NCBI RefSeq assembly: GCF_027580225.2
Contig: NC_073341.2
Location: forward strand, 10,946,001-11,010,000
From: Misgurnus anguillicaudatus
Lineage: Eukaryota; Chordata; Actinopteri; Cypriniformes; Cobitidae
DNA: 64,000 nt
Direction of reading: 5' to 3'
This document shows, piece after piece, positions 22,252-33,094 of the stretch (the stretch's first letter is position 1; every line of letters begins with the position of its first letter). The notes below the pieces were generated by a model. The model made no database searches. It saw only the letters and a list, made by a program, of their open reading frames with translations, and was not told the origin of the DNA. The translations under genes were made by a program, and so were the position numbers.

Positions 22252-23088
22252 AGGATTAGTCAATTTTCTTAAAAAAAATCCAGATAATTTACTCACCACC
22301 ATGTCATCCAAAATGATGTCGTTCTTTGTTCAGTCGAGAAGAAATTGTGATTTTTGAGGAAAATATTCTAGGATTTTTCTCATTTTAATGGACTTCAATG
22401 GACACCAACACTTAACAGTTTTAATGCAGTTTAAAATTACAGTTTCAAAGGACTCTAAATGATCTCAAATGAGGCATAAAGATTTTATCTAGCGAAACGA
22501 TTGTCATTTTTGGCAAGAAAAATAAAGAAAATGCTCTTTTAAACCACAACTTCTCGTCTATCTCCGGTCCTGTGACGCGCCAGCGCGACCTCACGTAATT
22601 GGGTTATGACGTGAAAAGGTAACGTGTTACATATATGAAACGCACACTTGCAGACAATTTTAAACAATAAACTGACACAAAGACAATAATAAGTATCATT
22701 CCACATACAACAATGTCGAAACGGTCCTCTTTCTCCACACTTGTAAACACTGGGGTGTAGTTTCGCATACGTCATCCCTGACCTCTTGACGTGATGACGT
22801 ATTACGTGAGGTCGTGCTGGCATGTCACATGACCGGAGATAGATGAGAAGTTGTAGATAAGATAAGACCCTTATGCCTCATTTGGGACCGTTTAGGGTCC
22901 TTTGAAACTGCAATTTTAAACTTTATTAAAACTTTAACGTGTTGGGTTCCATTAAAATGACAAAAATCCTGGAATGTTTTCCTCAAAAAACAATTTCTTC
23001 TTGACTGAACAAAGAAAGACATCAACATTTTGGATGACGTGGTGGTGGGTAGATTATCTGGATTTTTTAAAGAAAATTGATTAATCCT
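22252..23088. mobile_element. 837 bp TTAA-flanked foldback (AGGATTAGTCAATTTTC)
   Basis: Two arms of about 320 bp pair with each other, from AGGATTAGTCAATTTTC to ACTTCTCGTCTATCTCCGG on the left and the complement on the right. TTAA flanks at 22248-22251 and 23089-23092. The central 180 bp is unpaired. No coding capacity. The same family occurs at 26511-28162 and 36823-37293. Confidence 0.93.
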
Positions 23089-23274
23089 TTAAGCCACCAA
23101 CCCTCTATAACTTTCCATCAGGAATTATTACACTTTTATAATTTACATAAAGGAGAAGACCACATTTGCATGCTAAACTAAAGCTTTAGTGAATATCAAG
23201 TGTTTGATTTTCTATTCATGTCTGTGTTAGTTAAATTAGTGCACATGTAAACTGTTTCCACCAACTTTGGTTAA

Positions 23275-24140
23275 AGGGCACCTATTATACAAAATCCACT
23301 TTAACAAGGTGTTTGGACATAAATGTGTGTTGGCAGTGTGTGAATACAACCACTCTACAATGAAAAATCTATTCACCCCTCTTTTTAATCCCCATTAGGG
23401 TTGTGCCGATAGACGATAGTATCGTGTGTTGACGAAAATCAGACATATCCCTAATGGCAGGCTTTCATGACAATAGTTGGCGATGGTTATTATTATCATA
23501 GTTTCACATTAACATGCACATTGCTTGCTTTTCATCGCATGAGAGGGGCTTTACTTTGCGCGAGAGAGCTTGTAATGCGTGTGGATTCCATCTCGCATGC
23601 ATGTGGACTCAATGCGCTTGTCTTGGACTCTTGCTCGTACCTGAATGTGTGCGGCATGACTCCTAGAAGGAGTCACCTGAACTTGTAATACGCGCGGCTC
23701 TGACATTTCCTTGCACTAGACAGGTTGTTAGGCGTGCAGAGGGTTAAAACCAACGAGTTTGTTGTTCCTACTCCCTGGCACGCAGGAAATTTTAGAGCGC
23801 CTGGACTTAATGACTTGAATGGATTAATGCCACCAGTTTTTAGAAGGTTGCGGACAGTGTTGCCCTTGCTTCTTTTTTGTCCACCAATCAAGTGACTTGT
23901 CATAAATAAGTAAAAAATGAACAAATAAATAAATGAGTAAACTACTGCCCCCGCCCCCGATATTATCGTGTATCGGCGATCTCAAAGGCTGACGATAAGG
24001 AGATCTCAATTTGGGGCAAATTGCCCAAATACTATTCCCCATTAAACCAAAGAAGTCTCATTAGCCATGCTGTTTTGATTCTCTTAGCAATGTGATGTCA
24101 CACTGCTAAAGCCCCGCCCACAGCCCCTGACTGACAGTCC
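23275..24140 (+). mobile_element. TTAA element, 3' truncated and interrupted
   Basis: TTAAAGGGCACCTATTATAC at 23271 begins a cyprinid TTAA-type repeat (AAAATCCACTTTAACAAGG, GGACATAAATGTGTGTTGGC). It is split by the insertion at 23398-24036 and resumes with GCAATGTGATGTCACACTGC and CCCCGCCCACAG. The closing GGTGCCCTTTAA end is not present. Confidence 0.65.
23398..24036. mobile_element. GGGTTGTGCCGATAGACGAT insertion with 8 bp duplication
   Basis: Flanked by identical CCCCATTA at 23390-23397 and 24037-24044, which dates it after the TTAA element. The left part has GCCGATAGACGATAGTATCG and the right part GATATTATCGTGTATCGGCG. The right terminus does not mirror the left, so that end was probably rearranged. 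Confidence 0.6.
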
Positions 24141-24477
24141 TGTTTTACCTGTTTTCTGTGAGCATACCCGCACATATTTGCAAAGTATACTTCATTTGAC
24201 TTTTGCAATATACATCTCCTGTCCTACATATTGTCCTTACATACTCGTCTATGCCCATACTCAACTTGCACATTCAAAGTACACACAGTTACAAGAATGC
24301 ACATACATTATGCATGTACTACACTGATGACAAAATCTGCATTATGTGTACTGTACGCTGACCCTCACGTATGTGTAAAACGTCAATTAACCTACTGTAT
24401 GCATTTACAACTACAGGTTTGGCTGTATTATTTATGGCCCCTTCAAAAACTGCTCCTGAGAAATGTTATGTTTATTG

Positions 24478-25037
24478 TAGAGGTCTTCACGGGTCCACTT
24501 AGATCCGGAAACGTGAGGTTCGACACGAGACCCAAGCAGGTTCGGGTATAAAAGGTTCACGTTTGCCTCGGACACGTGTCGGGTATATTAATAGCGGCCT
24601 CAGGGCTTGGGTAATTTAAGATTAATGTGTTTTTGCCAAACGGACCTGAGACAACACAAACTCTCGCGTGCGTGCATCGTGTTGTTGGCGGTGGCTTCAT
24701 TGTTATTGAGACAGAACTGTCAAACAATTTTGAATGCACATTTAGAGATTACCTTCATGTGGTTGTCAGATAAATGGATAAATGGAGCAGAGGGCTAAAT
24801 TGGATGCAAGGCCAACAGAGTTTCTTTCAGTCTGACTGGTGCATGCGGGGATGCAGACTGCACACAAGTCGGTGCCATTTACATTCGGACCCAACAAAAC
24901 TGGTTCAGGTCGGACTCGGGTCTAATTTTCTTGGGTTTTTCTCTGGTCAGGTCTTTAAAAAAAGATTTTTGCAAGTCGGGTTCGGGTATATATTCGTGTC
25001 GTTTCGGTTCGGTTCTTTGGACCCAAGAAGACCTTTA
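24478..25037. mobile_element. 560 bp hAT MITE with perfect 8 bp duplication
   Basis: TAGAGGTCTTCACGGGTCCA and TGGACCCAAGAAGACCTTTA are inverted ends. GTTTATTG is duplicated exactly at 24470-24477 and 25038-25045. Near the ends are many GGGTTCGGGTATA / GACCCAAGCAGG words. Interior frames are chance. Confidence 0.92.
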
Positions 25038-25194
25038 GTTTATTGACCCCCAACTGTTTAAATTATGAAAGTTTTGTATTTTTCTATCTAAAAACATCAA
25101 ATAAAGCCTTCAAAAGTACAAGAACCCCATTTTCCCTAACTAAAACAGGGCTAATAGATCATTTTTAAAAAGTCTGCATCATTGAAATCATTTG

Positions 25195-25600
25195 AATGTT
25201 CGGCACCAGATTGCAGGGCTGTCCTCAGAACACAGTAGGTCTCTCAAACTGATTCTGACACCTCTGCTGTTAGCCCATCAGCCCTGCTAACTCTAACACA
25301 AGCATTCACAGGCACTGCATGTATCACCACAGAGTGCATCTCCTCCATGAATCCAGTCCCAATCAGGATTAATTATGGCTACTAATGTTGGCCGTGTGCG
25401 AGAATGACTGTCATAAAAAGGACATTTTTACTGCCACTCATAGTCATGTCCTCTTTGCCATCCTCTGTGTGGGATGATGACATTGACGCCATTCATGAAC
25501 ACCCACCAAAATGGCTCTCCCACTGGCAAAGGCCAAGCCTGAGATTTCTGGTTTAGTTTGCCAGTGTAACATGACGAATGAAAATGGTCGAAAGCCTTAG
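25195..25600. other. Repeat-free island, regulatory candidate
   Basis: About 400 bp of balanced composition without inverted ends, tandem repeats or a long frame. Contains AGGATTAATTATGGCTACTA (homeodomain-type ATTA cores) and TGACTGTCATAAAAAGGAC. It resembles conserved noncoding DNA in texture only. Conservation is not shown. Confidence 0.3.
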
Positions 25601-25619
25601 TCCGAATGCCGCAAGTTGA

Positions 25620-26250
25620 CCCACATCATATTTTACTGTTCTGATCTGCCAAAAAAAAGCTACTCTAAAGTAAACAGGGAAATGTGGAAAGATATGTGGG
25701 AATTCTATTATAATCTAAAAATCTGGAAAAGAAATATGTGAATATTGGATTTATTGTTTTCTCCATAAAATCATGTCAGTAAGTCATGTTAGCACTAAGT
25801 CAATGCATGTTGCACACTTGTTAGACTGTGCGGAGACTGTTGACCAATCAGAGCAGAGTAGGCTACCGAAAGGTGGGGTTAAGGCATACTGAATCTTTGA
25901 ACGACTTTGCACAAATCGTTTGGGGATCTCTGAGAAATGGTCTTATTTTAGACATGCATTTAAACCTGTTGTTAAGGACTCCTTAACAATATTAGGAAGC
26001 TTAGAAATTGGACCTGACTGGCACTTTAAATATGCCACAAAGAGATATAGAAAATATTTTAATATAAATATGATGGGAAACAAGATTAATTTGGAAGCGA
26101 GGGTTTACAGATCACAATGCAAGCGGGTAAAGCCTCATGTTGCGGTCGTCACGATCGCATATGACATTAGGATTAACACTGTTCATGTACCGCAGGGTAA
26201 GATTAAATTGATTTACATTTACCCAGATTTAGATGGAGTGGCACTGAACT
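25620..26250. other. Unassigned DNA before the LINE
   Basis: Holds a 124-codon plus-strand frame (25920-26294) whose last part overlaps the LINE in another frame. It has no recognisable domain, and I regard it as chance or as decayed element sequence. Confidence 0.4.
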
Positions 26251-26632
26251 TTATTATTCCCTGTAGTGTCAGACCCAGTATTAAATATCTTTAACTCATT
26301 GCTAAAACTAGGGTATGTTCCAACAGCTTTCAAACTAGCAGTTATTAGACCACTCATTAAAAAAACGCACCTTGACCAGGGAGATCTTAATAACTTTAGA
26401 CCAATCTCAAATCTCACTTGTCTTTCTAAAATATTAGAAAAAGTAGTGGCAAGCCAAATGCGCATTCTTAGTAAATAATAGTACACTGTAAAGCCTAACA
26501 GTTGACTTAAAGGAATATTCAATTTTCTTAAAATGACAATCGTTTTGCTAGATAAGACCCTTATGCCTCGTTTGGGATTGTTTATAGTCCTTTGAAACTC
26601 CGTTGAAAAAAAACTGTTAAGTGTTGAGTTAA

Positions 26633-26957
26633 AGGAGCATTTCACCCGTAGAAACATTAATCTTTGTTGAAAGTGCATCATATTTGTAGGGGAAATGTAA
26701 CATACATTTCGAATTTAGTGCCTATTTGACAGAGAAAAGGGGTGTTTGTAGTCTCACTCCCTCAACAAAGATATTGGACTTCCTTCTTTCAATGATGCAA
26801 AATGATGATTTTTACATCATTGAAAGAAGGAAGTGCAACACTGAAATCTGTATTTCTCCTGTCTCAGCGGCACCTGAGAAAATTATGCATGACCATTCAA
26901 AAACATGACTGGGGTTCTAACTATACAAAGCTTAATGCAAATGGGTGAAGTGTCCCT
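26633..26957. mobile_element. TTAA-flanked MITE (AGGAGCATTTCACCC)
   Basis: Ends AGGAGCATTTCACCC and GGGTGAAGTGTCCCT are inverted, between TTAA at 26629-26632 and 26958-26961. 325 bp. It contains the perfect 20 bp stem described separately. Confidence 0.88.
26778..26834. other. Perfect 20 bp hairpin within a TTAA MITE
   Basis: ACTTCCTTCTTTCAATGATG at 26778-26797 is followed after 17 nt by its exact complement at 26815-26834. If transcribed it would form a stem-loop of microRNA-precursor size, with a fully paired stem more typical of siRNA-producing hairpins. Transcription is not shown. Confidence 0.85.
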
Positions 26958-26978
26958 TTAAGTATTAAATGTTGGGCT

Positions 26979-27998
26979 CAGACCCGGCGCCAGACACAAA
27001 TTCACGGACGGGCATTTCATTTTTTAGGGGGGGGGGGGCACAAATGAGAGCAACGTCACTGCAATGCATAATATCATTAGTTATGCATTAAGTGGACAAA
27101 AAAGCGAGGAAGAACTAACATAGGCTACCTCTCCATTAACACAATACGGAGAAGTCGTAAAGATTGGACCTAGCTTACTGAAGCAATCTAAACGCAAATA
27201 AAACATGTCGCAGGGCTCGACATCAACGCTTGTCCGTTTAATATCATAGAAAAGTGTATTTTTTAAAAGGCCAAGTGAAAGAGAATTTTACTTGCTCGAC
27301 CGAACAAGCTGCCTAGTCTGATTAAAAAAACGCCAATAACAATCACCAAAACAGGATGATGATTCTGCATCCTTTAATCAATGGCGACCGAAAGTGCATA
27401 ATGTAAAAACGCAAAGTTAAACAAATAAGCACAGCAAACACAAAGTGTGTTAACAAAGTGGGTTAAACATACTGCGGTAAAAATGTGGATTTTTTAATAA
27501 CATGATACAGTTAAGCAGCATCACATCACGGTTGAAAATGTGACAGATTTAATGACAGTTCACTACAAGTAATTAATATTAAGCCACTTACATTTTAGAC
27601 GCAATGTTGACTGTTTTTGTTGTTTCAGCAGCGAAAATAGTGAAAGATAACAGCAGAACCATAACGTGTCAGTCTCACTGCAGGCAGCACTCAATCGTGT
27701 CTTAACATTAAGCGGTGGCGCGCTTAGCAAACAACCAAACATCCGCGCTCACTACTGACAAACCAATCAAATTCGTTTAAAATATATATTTTTTTAAATC
27801 AGACCAAACACATTTTTATTTTTATTCATGAGTTATATATGTACAAAACAATAACTTTTAATTAATAACAGTGGCCTATTGATAAAAACATGGAGCTGGT
27901 GAACAGGTGAAGGGAGACCGCAGGTTCGTCCAGGGCGGGCACTAGTGACTCACAGGGCGGGCCCGGCCCCCTAAAGCCCGCCCATGGCGCCGGGACTG
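26979..27998. mobile_element. 1,020 bp hAT element with exact 8 bp duplication
   Basis: Ends CAGACCCGGCGCCA and TGGCGCCGGGACTG, with GTTGGGCT duplicated exactly at 26971-26978 and 27999-28006. Begins CAG and ends CTG like many hAT elements. A run of 12 G lies near 27028 and CGGGCCCGGCCCCC near the right end. No transposase frame: nonautonomous. Confidence 0.93.
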
Positions 27999-29029
27999 GT
28001 TGGGCTCTATTAAAGTCCATTAAAATGAGAAAAATCCTGCAATGTTTTCCTCAAAAAAACATAATTTCTTCTCGGCTGAACAAAGAAAGACATCAACATT
28101 TTGGATGTCATGGTGGTGAGTAAATTATCTGGATTTTTCTTTTAAGAAAATTGAATATTCATTTAACTTAAACCATTTAAGTAATCCGGTTGCATTAGAC
28201 CGTTTAAGTTTTAAAACACATAAATTTAAGTACTGTGAACTTGAGTCATGTGCAATTATGCACTTATATTTAAGTAGTGTGAACTAACTGCATAAGACTC
28301 AATTTGTTTAAGTTCACAGTACTCAAATGTATGTGTTTTAAAACTAATGCAACCGGTTTACTTAAATGGTTTGAGTTGAGTTAACTTTTTGGTTTTACAG
28401 TGTACGTATGAAAATTTTCAATCAGGATTCAGGCCCCACCACAGCACAGAGAAAGCACTCCTTAGAGTTACAAAAAACCTCCTTTTAACATCCGATCGTG
28501 GTGAATCTCAATTCTTATATTACTAGACCTTAGTGCAGCCTTTGACACAATAGATCACACAATCTTACTCAATGGACTTAAAAACTATGGTGGCATCAGT
28601 GGTCAGGCATTAGCCTGGTTTAGATCATATCTAACAAATCCCTATCATTTTGCTTATGTAAATGAGGAAGAGTCATATCACTCCCCGGTTAAATACGGCG
28701 TACCGCAGGGGTCAGCTTTAGGTCCTATCCTGTTCTCATTATATATGTTACCTCTAGAAGACATTATCAGGAAACATAACATAAGTTTTCACTGCTATGC
28801 GGATGATATCCAGCTTTATATCTCCTCACATCCTAACAAAACACACCAGTAAACTAACAGACTGTATTAGCTATAAGTGACTGGATGGCACATAACTTCC
28901 TTATGCTAAACTCCAGTAAGACAGAGATACTTATTATCGAACCAAATCGCTCAAAACCAAATATGTCAGATTACAATTATTATAGATTATAGATTACGCT
29001 ATATTAATAAAATTGAATTGAATTTAGCT

Positions 29030-31130
29030 AACTTAACGTTAGCACAAGCTATCTATCTAATTTACCAGAGACTGTTTTATATAATGATTGCGATTAAATA
29101 AGTTTGGGTGACGTTAGCACAGATAAAAACATTGTTTCTTTAACTTACCCTAGACCAAATGAATACATCCTTGTTAATTTGGACATTACGTGACATTTTG
29201 CTCTGTCTTGTTTGGGTTTAGAAAATGGAATAAAATAAATGTTATTGTCCATCCTCGCAAGATACATGGGATTAGCGTTACAAGTACCCAAGGCATGTTG
29301 TTTTACCATTTTGGCAGCATAATATCACAATAATATCGATATATAATTTTCGGATTTTACAATGTTTTTTATGGTGTCCAAGTTTCGGTCTCAGTGCAAC
29401 TGATTCTCAACTGTCATTGTCTCATCTGCGTTCGAGGGGTGGGGCTTAGCGATTGGTCAATTGAGACATTTTGGACATGCTATAATAAATCATCTGTGGA
29501 GTATTTGGGGCTAAAACATCACATTTACATAATATACACCCTTTCAATCAGCCTCTACAACAAAGTAAACATAAGTCAAATTTATGTCACACTATTGTGA
29601 TGTACAGGCAACATACAGTTCACAACAGAAGCAGGTGGCAAACAGGCAAAGTCTTTACAAATAAATGATTTATTTTCTATCTATTTACTCTCAAAATTAA
29701 TTAAACTCAATAACCTTGTAGCACCTTCACAAGATTCCTAGTACAGCAGCACTGAAGGGTCTAAACACATGCAAGGTTACCAGTTTTTAGTCTCTCGTTG
29801 ACGTATCTGCAGCAGATGAGGGCCGTCTGTGTGCCGCTCTCACCAGCCCACCCGTCTGACAAACGGCACCTCGCTGATTCGCGATAGCTAGCGTCAGGGA
29901 GCCCTCGCGACTCGCTGAGACTCGGCCCTACTCAAGACGTCAGCAACACCATCGCCATCATTCACAGCCAACTTAGCTTAGCATCAAACAGAACAGATGG
30001 AGGTTCACAGGACATAGAATGCATACATTTATACCAGCCTGGGAAACATGTCGTAGTGAAATGTACTTTCACAGTGTGACTATATCCGTATTGTACATTT
30101 TGTGATTTTTACAGTTTATACGTAAAATAGTGTCTTAAAGTTTCCCTAATTAAACATAAGGGTCGATTATTTTAACATATATAAACCTATGACCATCATA
30201 ATGTATCCTTGGTAGAAAAATCAATATAGAGAAAGTATCTGAAGTATTCTGTGAACTATGCATGTACATTGACGTGTTCGGTATTTAAATATCAACTTTA
30301 TCTCAGATGTTTCTTTGAAAAAGCTTACGACAACTACAAATAGATAGAAATGAGACAATTGTTGAAATACATAAACGAATGCACAATGGTGCATGTACTT
30401 TTGCGTTCATTTGTTTTTTCCTCTTTACCAGCATGAAAACAAATAAAGAGAAAAGCACATTTTTTTTGGTTTTTTGTTATTTGTTAAAAATGAAAAATGA
30501 ATGGATGCAAAAGTACACAAACCCACAACGTATAGCTAAGATGATTGGTAAGATTGTAAATATATGTGATATTTCTGGGCTGAATTATGAGGAATTTATG
30601 CTTTGTCCCCTAAGAAACTATAATGTTAAAAAGGTTCAGAAAAGAGCAAGTACAAGGCTTTTAGGCTTGGAGAGTACAGTTTTAAAAAGTATACATTTGT
30701 ACCCAAAAAGTGCATATTAGTACTTTAAAGGTACATGGGTTAGAGACAAAAATGGTTTGGCAAGATGAGAAATTCAAAAATCTCTGTTTATTTCAATGCA
30801 CATAGTGTATTTATGTTAGTGTAATGCAATAAAAATTACATTTGCACCATTTTATGAAAGTTAAGACTGAATGGACCTCAAAATGTCAAGTGGTGTAACC
30901 ACCAATTGTGCAAAAAATTGAGAAATATTAAATATTTAATCCACCTTGATGGCATGTAAGTATAATCATCAAAAAATATATATATATAATTTTATTAGTT
31001 ATTTCTAAATGTAATTTTTAATGCGTTTTTGTAATATTTGTCCTGACATATGCTGAAAACAGTTCTGTTTTCTAAATAATCTTTGAGAAATTATGTAAAA
31101 TGTAAATCTATGTAAAAAAAAATCATATCA
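29030..31130. other. 2.1 kb unassigned DNA with repeat scraps
   Basis: 29470-29560 (TGCTATAATAAATCATCT, GGGGCTAAAACATCACAT) echoes the right part of the TTAA element at 47738. 29800-29950 is CG-rich and unidentified. 30660-30730 carries AAGTATACATTTGTACCC and TTTAAAGGTACATGGGTT, an end of a GTACC-type repeat continued at 31620-31690. A 113-codon frame at 30379-30720 runs partly through this scrap and is not a credible gene. Confidence 0.5.
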
Positions 31131-31138
31131 CACTAAAC

Positions 31139-31332
31139 CAGTGGTTCTTGGCGTTGTTCCTGGAGGCCCGCTGCCCTGCATGTTTTGTGTGTCTCCCTTA
31201 TTTAACACACCTGATTCAAATCATCAGCTCATTAGAAGGGATCTCCATGAACTGAACTGAGTATGTCAGATAAAAGAGACATACAAAATGTGCAGGGCAG
31301 TGGGCCTCCAGGAATAACGTTAAGAACCACTG
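31139..31332. mobile_element. 194 bp hAT MITE with exact 8 bp duplication
   Basis: Ends CAGTGGTTCTTGGCGTTG and CGTTAAGAACCACTG extend inward through TTCCTGGAGGCCCGCTGCCC and its near-complement. CACTAAAC is duplicated exactly at 31131-31138 and 31333-31340. Confidence 0.94.
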
Positions 31333-31720
31333 CACTAAACTAGATGATTATATTTTATTCCACATTTTTTAATGAATATATTTTTATTTTTATAAAAAAA
31401 AATACTAGTTACACCAATTGACACAGACCGGTTACACCACATTGACATTTTTGCAATTATCCCCCAAATATTCTTTTAAAATGAAATAAAACCAGAAATT
31501 GTAGACTTGGTCCTCAAAAAAGAGAATGTATGCAAGTAATCTGCAAATTTATTTTGACATTTTAACCCTTTTACATTTAATTGAACCATGAAATAATTAA
31601 CGACACGTCATTGACCCACATATTGGTAGTTCAATGATACATATTGGTACCTAAAAGGCATATATATTTGTACCTAAATGGTATTATTTTTGACAGTGTT
31701 GGCAAAATCAGGTCAAGCTA

Positions 31721-33092
31721 CACTCTAAAAACAAACGGTGCTATATAGCACCAAAAGTGGTTCTTTGCTCGTAATCATAGAAGAACCGTTTTTAGTGCCA
31801 TAGGGGAGACCGGGGCTGGTTGTCTCACGGGTTGGTTGTCACATTTCTTATTACAGACAAACTACATGGCGCTGTGGTACAATTTTGATATCAATTTCTT
31901 AGCCTTTAATAGCTTACTCATTTGCACTTGTAATTTTGCTGAGCAGACACAAAACATTGACGTTAGGAGACAATTTTTTATTTTTATGGGTCAGAGTAAA
32001 TTTTTATGTTGGTGTTGTTTTTGTTTGAGTTTGTTTATTCAGGACAATGTGCAGTTACATTAAAAAGATGGCTGCACCAGATTTAGCATAAAGCTACTTT
32101 CCATCTGTAGTCCTTGTGTTGAGATCTTGTAGGATATTAATCATTCAAAAACAAAACACTCATTAAAAAGCCAAAAGTATTAGCTTTATTGTGAGTCATA
32201 TTTTAGCTATCAAGTTAAAGCCGTGTGGCAGCTAGCTTAGCATGTTTGTCAAGAAGTCAGTTGGGGATGGTTGTCACATAGCTTGTGGGGTTGGTTGTCA
32301 CATAAGAATATTGGACATGTAGACCTTTTAAGACTGTTTGTCTGTTTGTTTGTTTGTTTTTGTTTGCTGTTAAAATAAATAAATAAAGCAATAAATAAAG
32401 AGGTTTAACTAAAATTATAAACACTAAAAATTATTTCATTATATTTCTCAACACAGTAGACAATTCAAGTAACTGATCACCCACTTTAATCCCATTGTTT
32501 AAACATAATGGGCATTGATGACAACTATCATAGCGGTGGTATTCATATTAAAACTTATTTGCAGTTTCTAGCTTAAAAAACTAAAAAGTTACACATAATT
32601 TTTTCAGATCCCAATTTATCACTGAAATCCTATTGAACCTTTATAGGGACAACCAACCCCATACCCTGTGACAACCAACCCCGTGATGGGGTTGGTTGTC
32701 ACATTGTGTCAGAGTGTCTTTGATGGTTAATTACTTCCTGTTACAATACATTATAAAAGTAAAAAGTATACACATTTAAAGCCAAGACCCCAAGCTTTCA
32801 TTTCATATAGGAATTACTGCTGAAAGATTTTTTGAAAATAAGCAATTCATGCATGAGTAAAAATTGTGACAACCAACCCCGGTCTCCCCTATAGCACCGG
32901 TGAAGCACCAGTGAAGCACCTGTGTAGAACAATATAGTGCTATGTAGAACCAAATGTGGTGCTATATGGCACCTATATGGTTCTACACAGGTGCTTCACC
33001 GGTGCTATATGGCACTAAAAACGGTTCTTCTATGGTTACGATTCAAATCAACAGTTTTGGTGCTATATAGCACCGTTTGTTTTTTTAGAGTG
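31721..33092. mobile_element. Outer CACTCTAAAAACAAACGGTG MITE, TA-flanked
   Basis: CACTCTAAAAACAAACGGTG at the left pairs with CACCGTTTGTTTTTTTAGAG-TG at the right, with TA on both sides (31719-31720 and 33093-33094). Without its insertion it is about 285 bp and rich in GTGCTATATAGCACC, AAGAACCGTTTTTAG and similar inverted words. Confidence 0.92.
31803..32889. mobile_element. GGGGAGACCGGGG element with GGTTGGTTGTCAC motifs
   Basis: The inverted ends GGGGAGACCGGGGCTGGTTG and ACCAACCCCGGTCTCCCC lie between TA at 31801-31802 and 32890-32891. Removing it restores GTGCCATATAGCACC of the outer MITE. The motif GGTTGGTTGTCACA recurs inside in both orientations (about 31831, 32268, 32292, 32648, 32674, 32690 and 32868). 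No transposase frame. Confidence 0.92.
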
Positions 33093-33094
33093 TA

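Larger units (their letters stand above)
26511..28162. mobile_element. TTAA foldback element, deleted and twice invaded
   Basis: Ends AGGAATATTCAATTTTCTTA and TAAGAAAATTGAATATTCAT sit in TTAA sites (26507-26510 and 28163-28166) of the surrounding MITE. It matches the elements at 22252 and 36823 (GATAAGACCCTTATGCCTCG, AACAAAGAAAGACATCAAC), but most of the left arm is missing. It carries the insertions at 26633 and 26979. Confidence 0.88.
26484..28402. mobile_element. CACTGTAAA MITE inside the LINE (host of three others)
   Basis: The left end CACTGTAAAGCCTAACAG and right end TTTTTGGTTTTACAGTG lie between TA at 26482-26483 and 28403-28404. Its own sequence is about 265 bp (26484-26510 plus 28163-28402) and includes an inverted pair CATTTAAGTAATCCGGTTGC / GCAACCGGTTTACTTAAATG. 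The rest is later insertion. Confidence 0.88.
26255..29020 (+). mobile_element. L2-like LINE fragment split by nested transposons
   Basis: The reverse transcriptase reads LNNFRPISNLTCLSKILEKV in 26266-26478, then continues after a 1.9 kb insertion with [18 protein letters not shown] (about 28420), [16 protein letters not shown] (28520), VPQGSALGPILF and the catalytic CYADDIQLYIS (YADD at 28796-28807). The tail ends AATAAAATTGAATTGAATTT. The element is 5'-truncated, has a frameshift before 28520 and a stop at 28851. The motifs fit the CR1/L2 group. Inactive. Confidence 0.9.

Noticed and set aside
25920..26294. 124-codon plus-strand frame
   Set aside because: No recognisable domain or splice context, and its end overlaps the LINE reverse transcriptase in another frame.
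30379..30720. 113-codon frame
   Set aside because: AT-rich start (poly-Phe/Lys) and an end formed by a GTACC-type repeat scrap.
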